From Paramyrothecium sp. XJ0827 (lineage: Eukaryota > Ascomycota > Sordariomycetes > Hypocreales > Stachybotryaceae), in assembly GCA_020881915.1 (NCBI GenBank), contig JAJFPB010000011.1, positions 1,612,001 through 1,676,000 on the forward strand: a DNA stretch of 64,000 nucleotides, given 5' to 3'. Below are positions 20,816-32,953 of this stretch, piece by piece; the stretch's first letter is position 1; each line of letters starts with the position of its first letter. The notes below the pieces were generated by a model. That model saw nothing but the letters and a program-made list of their open reading frames with translations, was not told the origin of the DNA and made no database searches. A program made the position numbers and the translations under genes.

Positions 20816-21265
20816 CTATATATGATATCGCCATTCAGGCCGCAGGAAGAGCCGTCCGAGTGGCCGTCTGCGGAGCCGTCTTGAGGGCTTGTAATTTGAC
20901 AGCTTGGCTAGGGCTTGAAGGGCGACTTTAACGCCTACGGGATCGTATTTTGGCCTGGGTTGATACCAATACCACCGCAGATGATATCCCTGAGACGCTA
21001 GGATCCAGACCTTAAGCCCTGTCAGCGTTGGTTTCGTCTTAATCGTCACCTTATGACAAGTCCGTCCCTTGAAGCCGATAATGCCCTCGTCACCGCCTAT
21101 ATTGCTGCCAATATAAACGGTGTAGCCCTTCTGGAATACAGGAAAGGTGATGGTACTTCTGTCATGAGCAAATTTACTAAGGATCCACAGTCACGGTTCT
21201 TTTTTCTACTTCAATTGGTGTAGGTTCATGCTCATGATGCGGTGAAGGCGCCTTTGGGCACTCGA
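20816..21265 (-). mobile_element. piggyBac relic with inverted internal segment
   Basis: Minus strand 20816-21100 reads VTIKTKPTLTGLKVWILASQGY and YDPVGVKV, the region after the first catalytic Asp. Plus strand 21140-21265 resembles the C-terminal end and 3' untranslated part of the same family (GGTACTTCTGTCATGAGC, then TTCAATTGGTGTAGGTTCATG). Middle and end are therefore in opposite orientation. The relic also truncates hAT-3. Confidence 0.65.
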
Positions 21266-21701
21266 GGAGATTTTCATCAACTAGCCCATACCTTGATCTA
21301 CAGCAACGCCCATTGTTTTCATTTCGGCCATAGCCTTAGTTCTAAAACTGGACATGATCTTCGCATAATACTTTGACAAAATCTTCAACCTATGCTTCTT
21401 ATAGGTAGGCTACACGTCTTACAGGCTATGCGTAAGCACTGAATCCTTTAGCCTTGCGCAGTGTCAGCTGACGCCAACGCCCCGGCGGAGCGTATTTCCT
21501 CTTCTGGGTGTTACGAAGCAACCCGAGCACACGTAATAAGAGACTAGAAAATTTGCTCGCGCAGTAGGCATTCATTCGAGACCAACGCCGTTGTTTGAGA
21601 AGCACTATAAGAAGGGTTCTATCGAGCCCGAGTCGCATCTCGTCCTGACAATCCCCCCCTCCCCCCCAGCAGCAGCATAGCACATCCGTTTCTCCTTGAA
21701 A

Positions 21702-23547
21702 ATGACATTCTTCACGCGATTATTATCAGCCACTGTAGCTGTGAATGCTGTGGAAGCAGCAATTCACTGGGGAGACTGCAACGACCTCCCTAACACAAGT
21801 CCTTCGTCAATGCAGTGCGCCGATTTCTTGGTGCCGCTCGATTACACGTCCAACTCGACAAACAACAACCTAAAATTACAACTGGCGCGTATTCCCGCTG
21901 TTTCCCAGCCTTCCAGAGGCAGCATCATATTTAACTTCGGAGGACCAGGCGCCCCGGCTCGATCGCTACTGGCCAGTCTGAGCAATACGTTGATAGCGTA
22001 AGCACCTTCTCGAAAATTTAACCTTTCTCTGGTTTAATTGTTAATTTTTCTCTGCAGCATGACAGGAGGGGAGCATGACTTGGTTGCCTTTGATCCCCGG
22101 TATGTCCGACGTCGCTCGATGCAAATCCTCTTTTGTTAATTCGTTTTCGTTATCACTGCAGCGGAACCGGCAACACCATACCATTTCAATGTTACGACGA
22201 ATTTTCCTTATTGGTGTCTGCGCAAAATCAAATCCCCACGAACAGTTCCGACGTGGCCTTGGGCACTGTGTGGGCGGGGGCTCAGCTTGATTCTCAGGCA
22301 TGCCTAGAGAGGAGAGAGAGTATCGGCGGCTTACTGGGCACAGCATTCGTTGCAAGAGACTTGATTCAAGTTGTTGACGGTCTTGAAGAGGACGGCATGC
22401 TCCGGTATTGGGGTACGTATCTGATCGTCGGATGATAAAATATTGATGACTGATACGCCTTGGTAGGCGTCTCGTACGGTACGATTCTCGGCGCGACCGT
22501 CGCGGCCATGTTCCCGGACAGGATCGATAGAATAGTCCTAGACGGCGTAGAGAATCCTCATGAGTACTACTATGACACGGCGTAAGTATTGATACTCACG
22601 AACAGATCATCTGCTGAGACAGCAACTATAGAAATTTCGAAAGATGGACAGACTCGGATAAAGTCGTCAGCGCAATCTTTGAGACTTGCCTGAAGATGCC
22701 AGGCCACTGCCCGATGTCGCAAAACGGTACAGCTCAAGACCTCGAGCAAAGATTCTGGGACCTCCTCTATCGAGTCAAGTTCCGGCCCATCGCTGTTGGC
22801 CGCTTTAAATTGGACTATCCACTCCTCAAAATCATTGTTGCGCAAGCCCTTTATGACTCCATAGCCTGGCCTGCCGTTGCCACCTTGCTGCAAGGCTTGT
22901 TCGATGGAGAAACAACGCCCGCCATGGAGTCCATCATCGCTGCGTACCAGCCAACGACTCTGGAAGGCAGACTTAGAAGTCTCGCTATGGTCAATCCGCT
23001 GACAGGCATTCACTGCTCTGATAGAATCCCACGTGTCAAGACACTGGACCAAATTGTGCCAACTGTTGAACGGCTGTACAACGTCAGCAAGTTCTACGGC
23101 GATCAGGCTACGCTCCTTGAACTGTATTGCGCACGATGGGGGTTTGAAGCCAAGGAACGCTACGTTGGTGACTTTCACGCCCGAACCGCCTTTCCCATGC
23201 TCGTTGTGAGTACCAGATACGACGCGCAAACCCCACTCATATCTGCCTACAACGTCAGCTCTGGCTTCGAGGACAGTCGGGTGCTAGAGATTGATGGGTA
23301 TGGACACTCCTCCCTGGCCGTGCCGTCGCGGTGCTCGATCGAGAAGATTTCCGCATACTTTCAGAATGGAACTCTTCCAGAGCACGGATTCCTGTGTGAG
23401 GCGTCTGCGCGACCCTATTCTGGGATTGGATGGGACGATGTCATCGGAGGGATGAACCAAACCCAGCTGAAGAGATCTACGAACAGCATCACTGCCGACA
23501 TTTTCAGAATGCCAAAGAGCTATGTACCAGAAAGGCAGCGACGATAA
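21702..23547 (+). CDS. Secreted TAP-like serine peptidase (alpha/beta hydrolase)
   Basis: Exons 21702-21997, 22058-22099, 22162-22412, 22467-22581 and 22632-23547 are joined by four GT..AG introns of 50-62 bp to give 539 residues with no lesion. The N-terminus MTFFTRLLSATVAVNAVEA is a likely signal peptide. IIFNFGGPGAPA forms the oxyanion region. The nucleophile elbow G-V-S-Y-G spans intron 3. The catalytic Asp is in TRYDAQTP and the His in DGYGHSS, near the C-terminus in the TAP-like domain. Several N-x-S/T sites fit secretion. The family includes tripeptidyl and prolyl aminopeptidases; exact specificity is not predictable here. A C-rich tract (21652-21668) lies about 35 bp upstream of the ATG. 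Neighbours are transposon relics and gene-poor DNA. Confidence 0.9.
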
Positions 23548-24395
23548 CTGTGAGACCTTTGTAGGCTTTGGATCTGCGATACCGTCGACACTGCTGCAGA
23601 AAGATATGGGGGTCCTTTAATGTCTTTAAAGCAAAGAGCTTCCACTTGCTATACCAGAGATAGGACGCGAGCAACTCGACTACTACCGGCTCAAAATTAA
23701 AGCCAGTGAACAGACTATTGAGACTGAAAACTTGGAAACAATTGAAATGGATGTTCACCCTGGACGTTGATGCATCGTGATGGTCAATTGCAGCATCCTT
23801 ATTCTTTCCGTATTTCTCTCTTTCCGCGTATATTCTCTAAATGCGAATTAGACGGGATTTATGTATTACCCAGCTCTTCGTCTCTTGGATAGTGGTAAAG
23901 TGCCTTCGATGTCCGGGCCACACGCCACCTTTGCCTAAATCTTCGGTGCGAAATGGAACAACAAAACAGTAAGGGTGGAGGGTCCGATGGTTCAGTGGCC
24001 AACGAGGTATAGACCGGGCCGTAGCCGGGCACCAGTTTGGGTTGATGAGCGACAGCTTAATCTACCCTCAGGTACAGTGAGAGGGTACTATCGCACGGCA
24101 CAAAATTCGTCACCTTGCTATGGCCGGGCAAACTAATAGAGAGGGGCAGCTTACCCAGCTACATGCCCAAGACTTTACATCCGCTTCTTCATATCCTTCA
24201 GCTACCAAGCTCTACAGTATACCAGCTCCTCTCATTGGGCCCTGGCCAATCTCCAGCTGGCAATAAACTTCTTTCCGTCATACTCATTCTAGTTTGTTGC
24301 TTCAATTTCACGCTCCATTATTTCAAAAGCAAAACTTGACTTCGCGAGGTTGTTTATTGATCTCCAATACAACAACTACACGTGAGCCTCTCTGT
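23548..24395. other. Intergenic downstream of the peptidase gene
   Basis: No supported gene or repeat. A tRNA-like start (GGTCCGATGGTTCAGTGGCC near 23970) was examined and rejected. Confidence 0.45.
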
Positions 24396-25117
24396 CTATG
24401 TGGTTATGACTCCCATAAGCGCTGCTGTCCACACCGTCTGCAATCCAGTCCAGGCCCCATTCCCTTTTCCATTTCCCGTCGGCTTGATTTGAGAAAACTT
24501 GTTCCTAAAATCTTCATGCCGGTTAGCTCCATTATCTTTTTGCTTTCTATTCGTCAACCTACCGCTCTTCCAGCGATGCAGTGTCTTTTGTGCTTCTTTC
24601 CACACGCGAGCAACCCAGCAGGCGACCGGAATGTCAAAGTCTCTCTCATTCAGGGGAATCTCGATAACAAGGCGTGGATCGGTCGTCAGTTCCTTGTTGG
24701 CATCCCTTAGACCATGAATTTCCGTGGCTATTCGATTTCCATAGGTGTCGTGCTAGCGGACGCCGTCCACCTCCTGAAAAGCGCTGAACCATCCAACACT
24801 TAAGCAGGAAGACCACCCGTTTTCACCCCGTTCCAAGGTGACTTCGGCATAAGTCTCACCCTCTCCCACCTTACCCTTCACCAAGGCTGGATTTTGATAG
24901 TTCCTTGTATCAAACGGCTCACTTTGGTGGTCGTCTTGCCTTTTGACTGTCGATATTTGATCTTGCTGATGCTGTAACTTCTGCATTTAGCCTCTGCGGG
25001 TGGTCCATTGAGTGCATAGAGCAGTTTATGAGGTTCCTGTTCGGCAAAGATGTTGCATTTATACAAGACTAGGCGACACGCATCGATTATGGGAAATCTC
25101 AGCGCCTCATTCGCCAT
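24396..25117 (-). pseudogene. Decayed hypothetical gene
   Basis: The minus strand from an ATG at 25115-25117 (MANEALRFPIIDACRLV) and, in a second frame, the segment GEGETYAEVTLERGENGWSS.. through NKELTTDPRLVIEIPLNERD to WKEAQKTLHRWKSGR have the composition of real protein. They are split by a frame change near 25030 and an in-frame TAG near 24752 (..DGVR*HDTYGN..). I do not recognise the family. It could equally be two short unrelated frames. No introns were convincing. Confidence 0.35.
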
Positions 25118-26804
25118 AACTTCCTCATGAGTTGGAATGGTTGATGATACCGTAGTGACAGAGTTTCATGCATAGAACGTTATAAAGTCTGAGGATGAAC
25201 TGAGCGATTCATTGAACCTCAAAGGATCATGATAAGTTTATATTGTGGTCCTTAGAGAAGGGGGACTGCCTTGTCCGCCTCGAGTGGCAACCAACTGCCC
25301 GTACCCCTGCTTGCTAGACACAAACCGGGGTCTGCTCTATGTCTGCTGCCCCCACGAGCTTAACCGCGCCTTGGGCAGCACCTGCATGCGCAGGGCTCCA
25401 TAATCAAAGGCCAGAAAAGATATTGGTCGGAGATGGAAACGTAGTTGCTGGCCTCGATAGCTTTGTGAACCGTTCAGGTCTAGGTTGACGTCATGCTTTA
25501 CAATTGTTCCAATAGGCCGCCTCTTTTAGGAACGACAACCGCACCGCAACCAATAAGGATGCTCATCCCTGTCTTCCAAGATTGCCATTGGTGGCCACAC
25601 GCCTCAGCAATCTGGCCGGGTATTGTGGGTAGCTGTAGGCAGCCAAGTCCCCATAATTTAGGTGTCTTACGGGGGGGGCCAGTGTCGACAAACTAGGAAA
25701 AACGCACCGCCAGACGGACGTCACTAACTGCGGACAGGGCACTTGATGTTATCATATGGCGTGAGCTTTGCTGTGGGAGCTCCTGCGCGCCATTTATCCC
25801 CTCTTCCAGCTTTTATGACTTCTTGCTGAGCATCGATAGTGAAGATAGCTGGTGCCGGTTCGTTAACGGCGCCTCGTTTGAAGCGGTGAAGAATGACGTC
25901 ACGATGCTTTCCAGTCACGATGCTTTCCAGTGACGTCAGTTTGAACATTGTCATGCAGCGCCTGATCGACATTGATCAGTTGAAAGATTGGCGGATAGTG
26001 AAGGGGCCCGACGACAAGATACACAGTTTGTTGGGCATATTTGAAGGAACTTTTGAATGATATCGAGTTGAACTCCAGTGAGGACAATTCAAGCCGTATG
26101 TAGATATGTCCAAAAATAATGCAGTCTCTAACCACACGCAGCAAGCTGTGAATCGTTGTTGGTCTGTCATCCCAAGCTCGCGCACGGTCCTTTTCACTCA
26201 GCTTTTTTGTCCAAATAGCCCTTATCGACCTTACGCCGCCCATTACAGCTTTCACATTAAATCTTCAATTTTCCATAGCCCGAGTGTAGTGTCACTGAGA
26301 TTCTAGCCGTCGGTACACGAAGATGATACCGCGCTTGAGAAGTTTACGTCAGCCACCTTTTGTCAGTCGAAATGGAGGCCTTTTACTAGTCGCACGATTT
26401 GATGGCGCGACTGCCGCTCACCTTGCTTTATGACCCCACGCTTCCTGGATGAGCAGCAAACTGTTGCCGGAATCGCTTGTTTGACTGCCAATCAACTTTC
26501 AATAGTACAGCCGTGAGTTGGAGGGTGCCTTTTGTCCAAATACTGAAGCGATATTCAACATCAGAGGAGAACTGGTATATTTTGTTGCAGCGGGTTTCAT
26601 CATCGACTTCATGTTACAAATGTGCCTTATTCATTCGAGGAAATGTCTTTGATCTAGATAGGCATTTAGGTGGATGAGACGAAAAAGGTCCCCAAGAGCT
26701 GAAAAGGTTATACAAAGTCGATTGAGTGGTCTCGAATGAGCCATCATCCGACATACGTAGGACTGGGATCCACATTGAGTGGGAGATCGCAGTGATTACC
26801 AGCA
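25118..26804. other. Gene-poor stretch
   Basis: No frame shows family resemblance. A 16-bp tandem duplication (TCACGATGCTTTCCAG) at about 25899-25930 is bounded on both sides by TGACGTCA palindromes, and a third TGACGTCA occurs near 25480. Otherwise nothing seen. Confidence 0.45.
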
Positions 26805-26939
26805 CAGACTTCTCAACAAGCAGTACTGATTGATAAGGCCTATACTGATACTGATTGATGGATTACTATGTTTACTGATACTTATTGATTAGCTTATCAG
26901 TAAGTGGCAAGACATGCTGCTGTTGCAACGATCTTCAGC

Positions 26940-29191
26940 CTAATTGTCATCATTTGGTAGTACGTGCACATTCCGAATGAGGTCATTCTTGTTCCAGTTC
27001 CCAATACACTCTGTCATCTCAATGTTCTCCGCCCCGAGGAGTGCACGGTCATACGAAACAGTACGCCGAGCCCCTGAAAAGACACGTTCCGCCTTATCCG
27101 ACATAGGCGGAATCGAAAGTACGTTAATAGCCATCTTATGTAGCCGGGGGTATTCGATCCGTTGCTCTTCTCTGCTCCACCAGGCAAGCGGAGCAACTGC
27201 GATCTTGCATGGAGAACCATTAATAAACTTCTCCAGCTCATCCTCGTCGTCATATGCCTCCGTCACATCGAGCGACTGCGCCAGTTTATCGTACGCTGTC
27301 ATCTGGATCTCCGAAGCCTCCTCCGGAGAAGTGGTAACAGGGAGATCTTTGTACTGACTCCAGATCTTCCTAGCCTTATTGATTGCACTGTCATGCCAAT
27401 CAACGTGCCAGTTCTGGCGGAGGTACTTCAATCGCTTTGATGGGTGGAGAAGCAATGCCGCGGAATATACAGGCGTCTCATCGGTCTTAAAGTAGTACTT
27501 ATCAAGCACAAACCAGCCCATGTGGATAGAGTGGATAAGGCGTTGATGATCGGCGTACGTCTTCTATAAATAGTTAGTACCATAAGGCTTAATAAGGTCG
27601 CAACTAGTATATACCTTAGCATCTTCGAAATGCTTGAGCAGGATATCCATGTGGTAAAGTAGCTGATCTAACGACGACCACTTCTTCTGCTGAGCCTGCG
27701 TAGCCTGCCAGAACGGTTGGAGGAAGTCCGCCGTCAATCTGAGGACATCCCAGTCATCCTGTGTGAGACTATCGTCGCCCAAGGCTTTATGATGATCTTG
27801 TTGAAAGACCATAAGTTTGTCTTTCTTCTCGAGTGCGGTACGAAGCAACATGTACCATGAATTCCACCTGGTTGCATTGTCAATGCCGAGTACACGGCCT
27901 GCCAGGCGCTCCCAAGCATCGCTGTGTATTGTAGAACTCCGTATAAACACGGCGATATTGTGTAGTTTGCCAAGGGGGCCCATCGAGCGCCATCCGGATC
28001 GATCCTCCGGCACATTTCGCTGCTTGCCCTTGCTACTCTTCTGCTGCAATTTCGCCTGTAGAGACTCAACAACTGTGGTATTTACGTTGCTATCTGCCTC
28101 TTCAATGGCAGCATTGAGTGCCTCTTTGCTGGAGGCGAAGAGAAACGCCTGGAGGCACAGATTGATAATATGGCCTCCACATCGAACGCGGCGATCAATG
28201 GTGTCGAATCCAATGCCATATTCGTTCGCCAATGCCGTTGACAAAGCACGCATGCAAGTGTCATTGGAGCTAGCGTTATCTGACGTAAAGTAGCCAATGT
28301 TGCCTGCGATATTGAAATACCGTATGGTGTCCAGCAAGTGCCGTGACATTGTCTCTCCGGAGTGACTGTGCTGTACGTTCGGTAGACCTAATAAGGCCTC
28401 ACGGAGTTCATAATGCTCATCAACCCATTGCCCACATATTCCGAGAAATCCCTTGCGATGCGGTGATGACCATAGATCGATGCTGAAGTGGACTTGTGAC
28501 TTTGCCGCCTGTAATTGAGCTTTGATGTTCTCGCGATGTATGACGTATGACAGCTCAATATGAGCCACTACTGTATTGCCTGACTGAATAAGGAACTCTT
28601 CAGCTCTTGGGTTAACTGCGCAGAGAAGTGCTTGGTATTCCGGCCAAGAGACACAGCTGAATGGGAGCCGCCGGCTTGTGATAAGTTGGATTGAGCCTCG
28701 TAGAATGCGTCAAGTTGGATCGCATTCCGTAGTATCGATTGTTCGTCACGGGATACTAGGTTTCGGTTCTTCTCTTCGACACGTGTAAATGCTACTTCAA
28801 GAGACTGTTGGAGTGCCTTCTTGGCTGGCCTTTCTTCATCGTCAATGATAATACAGTGGCCACTTCGCATATGCCGTTTGGCGCTTGTAGTGGAGACTGT
28901 ACGCCATGGCGGATTGTGACAGTGTTGACAATACCAGAGTCTCTGGTTATTCTGGTGTGTCTCTTCGTCTCCTTGGGGCACGCGGAAGTGCTTCCAGGTT
29001 TCTGGCGCGCGGAGTTTACGTTTCTTCGACTGAGATTGAGGCTTAGACACGGAAGAAGCGGAGGAGGACGTGGAGAAAAATGATTGCTGTGAATGAGGCC
29101 GCACGGCTGCGGAGATGCTTGATTCTGGAGCTGGCGAGCTTAATTCTTCGTATTCAACGTCCCCTACAAATAGAGACGACCCGGTAGGCAT
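26940..29191 (-). pseudogene. hAT-4 transposase, one frameshift
   Basis: Exon 1 is 29191-27615, intron 27614-27564 (51 bp, GTATAT..CTAAC..TATAG), exon 2 27563-26940; about 733 residues when the one lesion is ignored. The BED zinc finger is C-QH-C..H-MRSG-H near residue 90. Further on are LPFSCVSWPEYQALL, FSIDLWSSPHRKG, YFTSDNASSND, RRVRCGGHIINLCLQAFLF, MGPLGKLHNIAVFIRSS and NATRWNSWYMLLRTAL. The dimerisation domain (YPRLHKMAINVLSIPPMS, ERVFSGARRTVS) is at the C-terminus. The frame changes near 28680; across it the reading SRRLPFSCVSWPEY matches the family, so the lesion is a small indel. Confidence 0.87.
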
Positions 29192-30467
29192 ATTGACGCT
29201 TGGTGTTTATTCATGTGTTACAAGTGCAAGCTATTGAAGTCCTTCAAGATGTGTGCAAAGAGACAATCTATTTCAATCAGCACACCACCACCGCGTCCAT
29301 GACTTGGACCCCACCTTCAACGTCACAGTTTGGCCCTCCTAACGGCCCGCTGGCCAATGATGGGCGCTGAAGGGCATCAATCTCCTTGAGTCAAAGTCGA
29401 AAAACCTTCGTCTCGCAGCTGCCCTGTCCCACCCGCGTCAGCTTCGCGTTCTTCTCGCGCCATTCTGGCGTTTGATTAGAATTGATTATTGAGCTCGTTA
29501 CTGAGCTTGCGTACGTACTCGTAAGGGTGAATGGTGGGCCATGGACGCTGAGCCTCCACGTCAAGGTCTGCAGGGGACCTGCAAAGTCGCTAGTACATCC
29601 GTCCAGGCGTGTATTTTGGTTTGGGCGCAGGTCCCTGATACCGACCGCTTGGACTCTTTGTCTTCGTCTTCGTCAATGAATAAAGCGATATGAATTGGGA
29701 TGGTGATGGTGAGAGTAGAGAAAATACTTGAGAGACAAACAGCTTTCAAGCGAACTGGACTTGACTTAGCCTGTGCTTTGGGTCGGGACATATCTGATGG
29801 TGACAATGGGGTCAGTATGCTGCGTCATACCCTTGGTTTCTCGACTACAAAACGACAACATGGAAATATATCTTTAACCATGATGGGAATTGACACCAGA
29901 CGGAAGGTCTCAGCAAGAGAAATCCCGTGACTATACTTTAACTTGTACGAATGTGATTCTCAGGAAGAGACCAGTGTGTTTATTGGCATCTCGATTGTTT
30001 TGCTCGAGAGTATGTTACGTGAGCCAGCTTACCCTATATGCGCCAGATAGGGGCTACCGCGCATCCCGCGTATTTATAATGGTGGAGTGGGTATCTCTTA
30101 ACTCAATGGCCTTGGGTTTTACCACCCAGATAATATGCACTTCGCCGTCTCTCACGTTACAAATACTCTTCTTAGAAACCAGCCAGATAGTCCATTCAAA
30201 GTTATAAAATTAGGCTGCCGTTGAACATAGAGAAAGGACGCAGTTCTGGACTTTTGTCAGGACGATGGTTTCGGTTGTAAGGTACCTTGTTTACCATAGA
30301 TGAACACAGTGCTATGGCAGTACCCGCTAACATATCTTAGCAGAACATCGGAAGCTAATTGCACACCACGCGTCGGAGCGTCGAGTGCGTAGTACTTGAA
30401 TTCGGACTCTGCAGCAGGCAGCCAGGCCACATAATTTGGAAGCCAGATATAACCTGGTCACGTGCGT
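29192..30467. other. Non-coding 5' region of hAT-4
   Basis: About 1.3 kb between the transposase start and the sub-terminal repeats. No frame here resembles a known protein. It may be promoter/5' untranslated sequence or an old unrecognised insertion. Confidence 0.45.
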
Positions 30468-32036
30468 TACTGATTACTGATTGATTGATTAGGAGCTTAC
30501 TGATACTGATATCATATCAGTATCAATCAGTAATCAGTACTGCTTGATAACTGACTGCTTGTTGAGAAGTCTGTGCCTTGTTGAGCCTGTCTCGCCGTAT
30601 TCGTCGAATATCTCGTCCATCAAGGCTTGTAGGAACCGGTTTTGAGACGCATACGGCGTCCAAGCGGGCTGCCCGAGGCTCTGCAATTTGAAGCTGTTGA
30701 TCAGGGCCACAGCTAGGAGGAAGGACCAAGTCAGCGCCCTAGCTGGACCGCGTCTTTGGCGGTGGCCGGATTCGATATTGGCTCGCAATTGATCAGCGAT
30801 ATCGACGGCGTTCATGTTGTCGTTATAGTCGGCAGCTATGGACGGAATGACTAGCGTTTTGACGGCTTCGGCACCAAATTTCCGCTTGATAGAGCGACTG
30901 TACGGCTGCGCTGTTGTCGGGCGCCGACGGATACGTTCGACGGCTTCGTCTCCCGTATAAACGGTTGATAGGAAGACGACTAGGGCGTTGTCCTTCCAGC
31001 CAATTTGGTTGACCTATATATAATAATTAGTAGGGAAATTCGTCTATGACCTTCCTGACTGACCTTGTTATCTTCTGTTGGCCAAGCCTTGAGTAGGCCC
31101 CACGGCCACAGATTTCGTCCCTTTCGATCGTCTTCCTTTGCCTTGACTAGCCGTTTGAACACCCCAGCGTTCGTACGAGCTGTCCCCGTGGCCCCAACAC
31201 ATGATGTAGGCGCCTGAGCCGTCGGAAGAGCTGGGGCGACGAGAAAAGGTTGTCAAGATAGACATGATATATCTGCGGAGGCAGCCGCTCTAGTAGGGCA
31301 ACAACGACGCCCTGGGTCGGGTTCAGGGCCTCCGGATCGTCCTTGCGCTTCGTCTTCGTCAGGGGGGGTTTTTCAACGCCAACGGGACCAAATTCCCCCC
31401 CTGGTGTGCGTGCCAAATCCACTGCAATATATATCCTTGGATAGCTAGGATCCAGACCTTCAGTCCCGTGGGCGTTGGTTTGGTACGGATCGTCAGTTTC
31501 TGCTTTGACCGTCCTTGGAAGCCGACGATGCCCTCGTCAATGCCAATATGGCTGCCCACATCAACAGCAGCCATAGATGCAGCCATCAGTTCATTGGCCC
31601 ACTCATTGACCTTATTGTACGGCTGTGGGACGCCAATTTCTATTGTATCCGGATCGTCAATACGTAGCCGTCTTTTCAGTAGGAAAAAACAGTCATAGGA
31701 CATGGATTGAATGAGTGGATGAAGAGGAATATATCGAAAGGGGGTATTTTCATCGATTTTAGTAGCTATTGGAGCCTTCCAGTAGTCCTCAATGCGTTTT
31801 TCCTTATGCAGAGTCATATATATCAATATGCCAATCCAGACATAGATTTCTGCAACAGACGTCCGTTTCCAATGACTTTGACGGGTCCCTCTTCTTGTCT
31901 CGGCCGCTGGGGCGTTGTCCGGGTGGTTCGTATAGTCAACCCATCGTTGGACCGTTGATTCGGGTAGGAATAGCTGGAAAAGCTTCAACGGCGTCGGTGG
32001 AAGTGGTCGGACAACAAGGGGGCGTTCGGGAACATT

Positions 32037-32177
32037 TGTTGAAATGAGCATATTATATTGATTAAAGAAGAAGAAAGGCTAGCGCTAACCAGCGGAAGCT
32101 ATAGACAAGACATCCACATCCCAGCCACCAATGGATCGGAATAGCCATTGATCCGTCAAAAACAACGGATCTCAACA
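32037..32177 (-). repeat. copia LTR (3' LTR of the composite)
   Basis: 141 bp, TGTTGA..TCAACA; identical to the other LTR copies in the window. ACATT lies immediately outside. Confidence 0.92.
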
Positions 32178-32953
32178 CTCCCACTCGAGCCATTGGTGCG
32201 AGATGTTTCTGCGTAACAGAGTGTGGCCTCATTAAAACCTCAAAAACACCTTCGTGGGTGAAAAACAGGAAAGAGCTTCTATTACCACACCTGCGTTGGA
32301 TTGCTCGGTCACTGGGGCCTTAGCACCCCAGATCCTCCAGATTATTTGATGTTTGATGTTTGAATGAAGCCTTGGATTCTTCGATCACTGGAGCCTTAAC
32401 ACCCCAGATCTCCCACTTCATCGCAGGTCTATATTTTTCCAAAATAAATATAGAGGACATTAATATTGTCATTTGTTGGTATTTTCGACTACGATCGTCG
32501 AGGTATTTTGATTTCTTTGGCCGGATCCGATTGAGCAGGTTCCGTTGCATGTCTTGTAGGACTGTGGTTATTAAGGCTGAGGAAGCCAATCCAACAGCGT
32601 TTGCTGTGTTAGTAGTTTTGTAGTTTTGTATCTCGATCGTGTTCGTTTGCCATGGGATTCTTTCCAATTGGCTCTTGTGTGGTACGTTCCTGAATGAAAT
32701 GGCTCTGGTATGTACGTAATGAGCGCTCAGATACAGCTGAAGCTGTTGTAGGTTTGTTGCAGGAAGCCGAAGGGTTCCGAACCGAGGACTTGTGGGTCAC
32801 TTGGAGGCTCGATGATTGGGATAGACTGTTGGGCTCCCATTTTCTCCCACTTGGGGCATGATGGAAAGGGTAAAAGACCGTATGAATTTGATATAATAGA
32901 CTTTCGGCGCCGGGAGTGTCGGTTGGCTAGGTGTTCCCGGTCACCACCTTTTC

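Larger units (their letters stand above)
26805..30573 (-). mobile_element. hAT-4 transposon
   Basis: Both ends carry the inverted repeat CAGACTTCTCAACAAGCAGT (26805 onward, and complement ending at 30573), starting with CAG as hAT ends do. Sub-terminal ACTGATTGATT / ACTGATACTGAT repeats are dense on both sides (26825-26905 and 30468-30545). No convincing 8-bp target duplication was found. The element truncates the 3' end of piggyBac-5 at 30574. Confidence 0.82.

Noticed and set aside
23965..24040. GGTCCGATGGTTCAGTGGCC, resembling the start of a tRNA
   Set aside because: No consistent cloverleaf or T-arm at the right distance.
25899..25930. CRISPR-like short direct repeat
   Set aside because: Only two adjacent 16-bp copies with no spacers, in a eukaryotic genome.
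26640..26804. Possible continuation of the piggyBac-5 C-terminus on the left side of hAT-4 (a GCTGGTAAT match)
   Set aside because: Only three residues fit; the Cys-rich C-terminal block does not follow, and the flanking 8-mers do not match.
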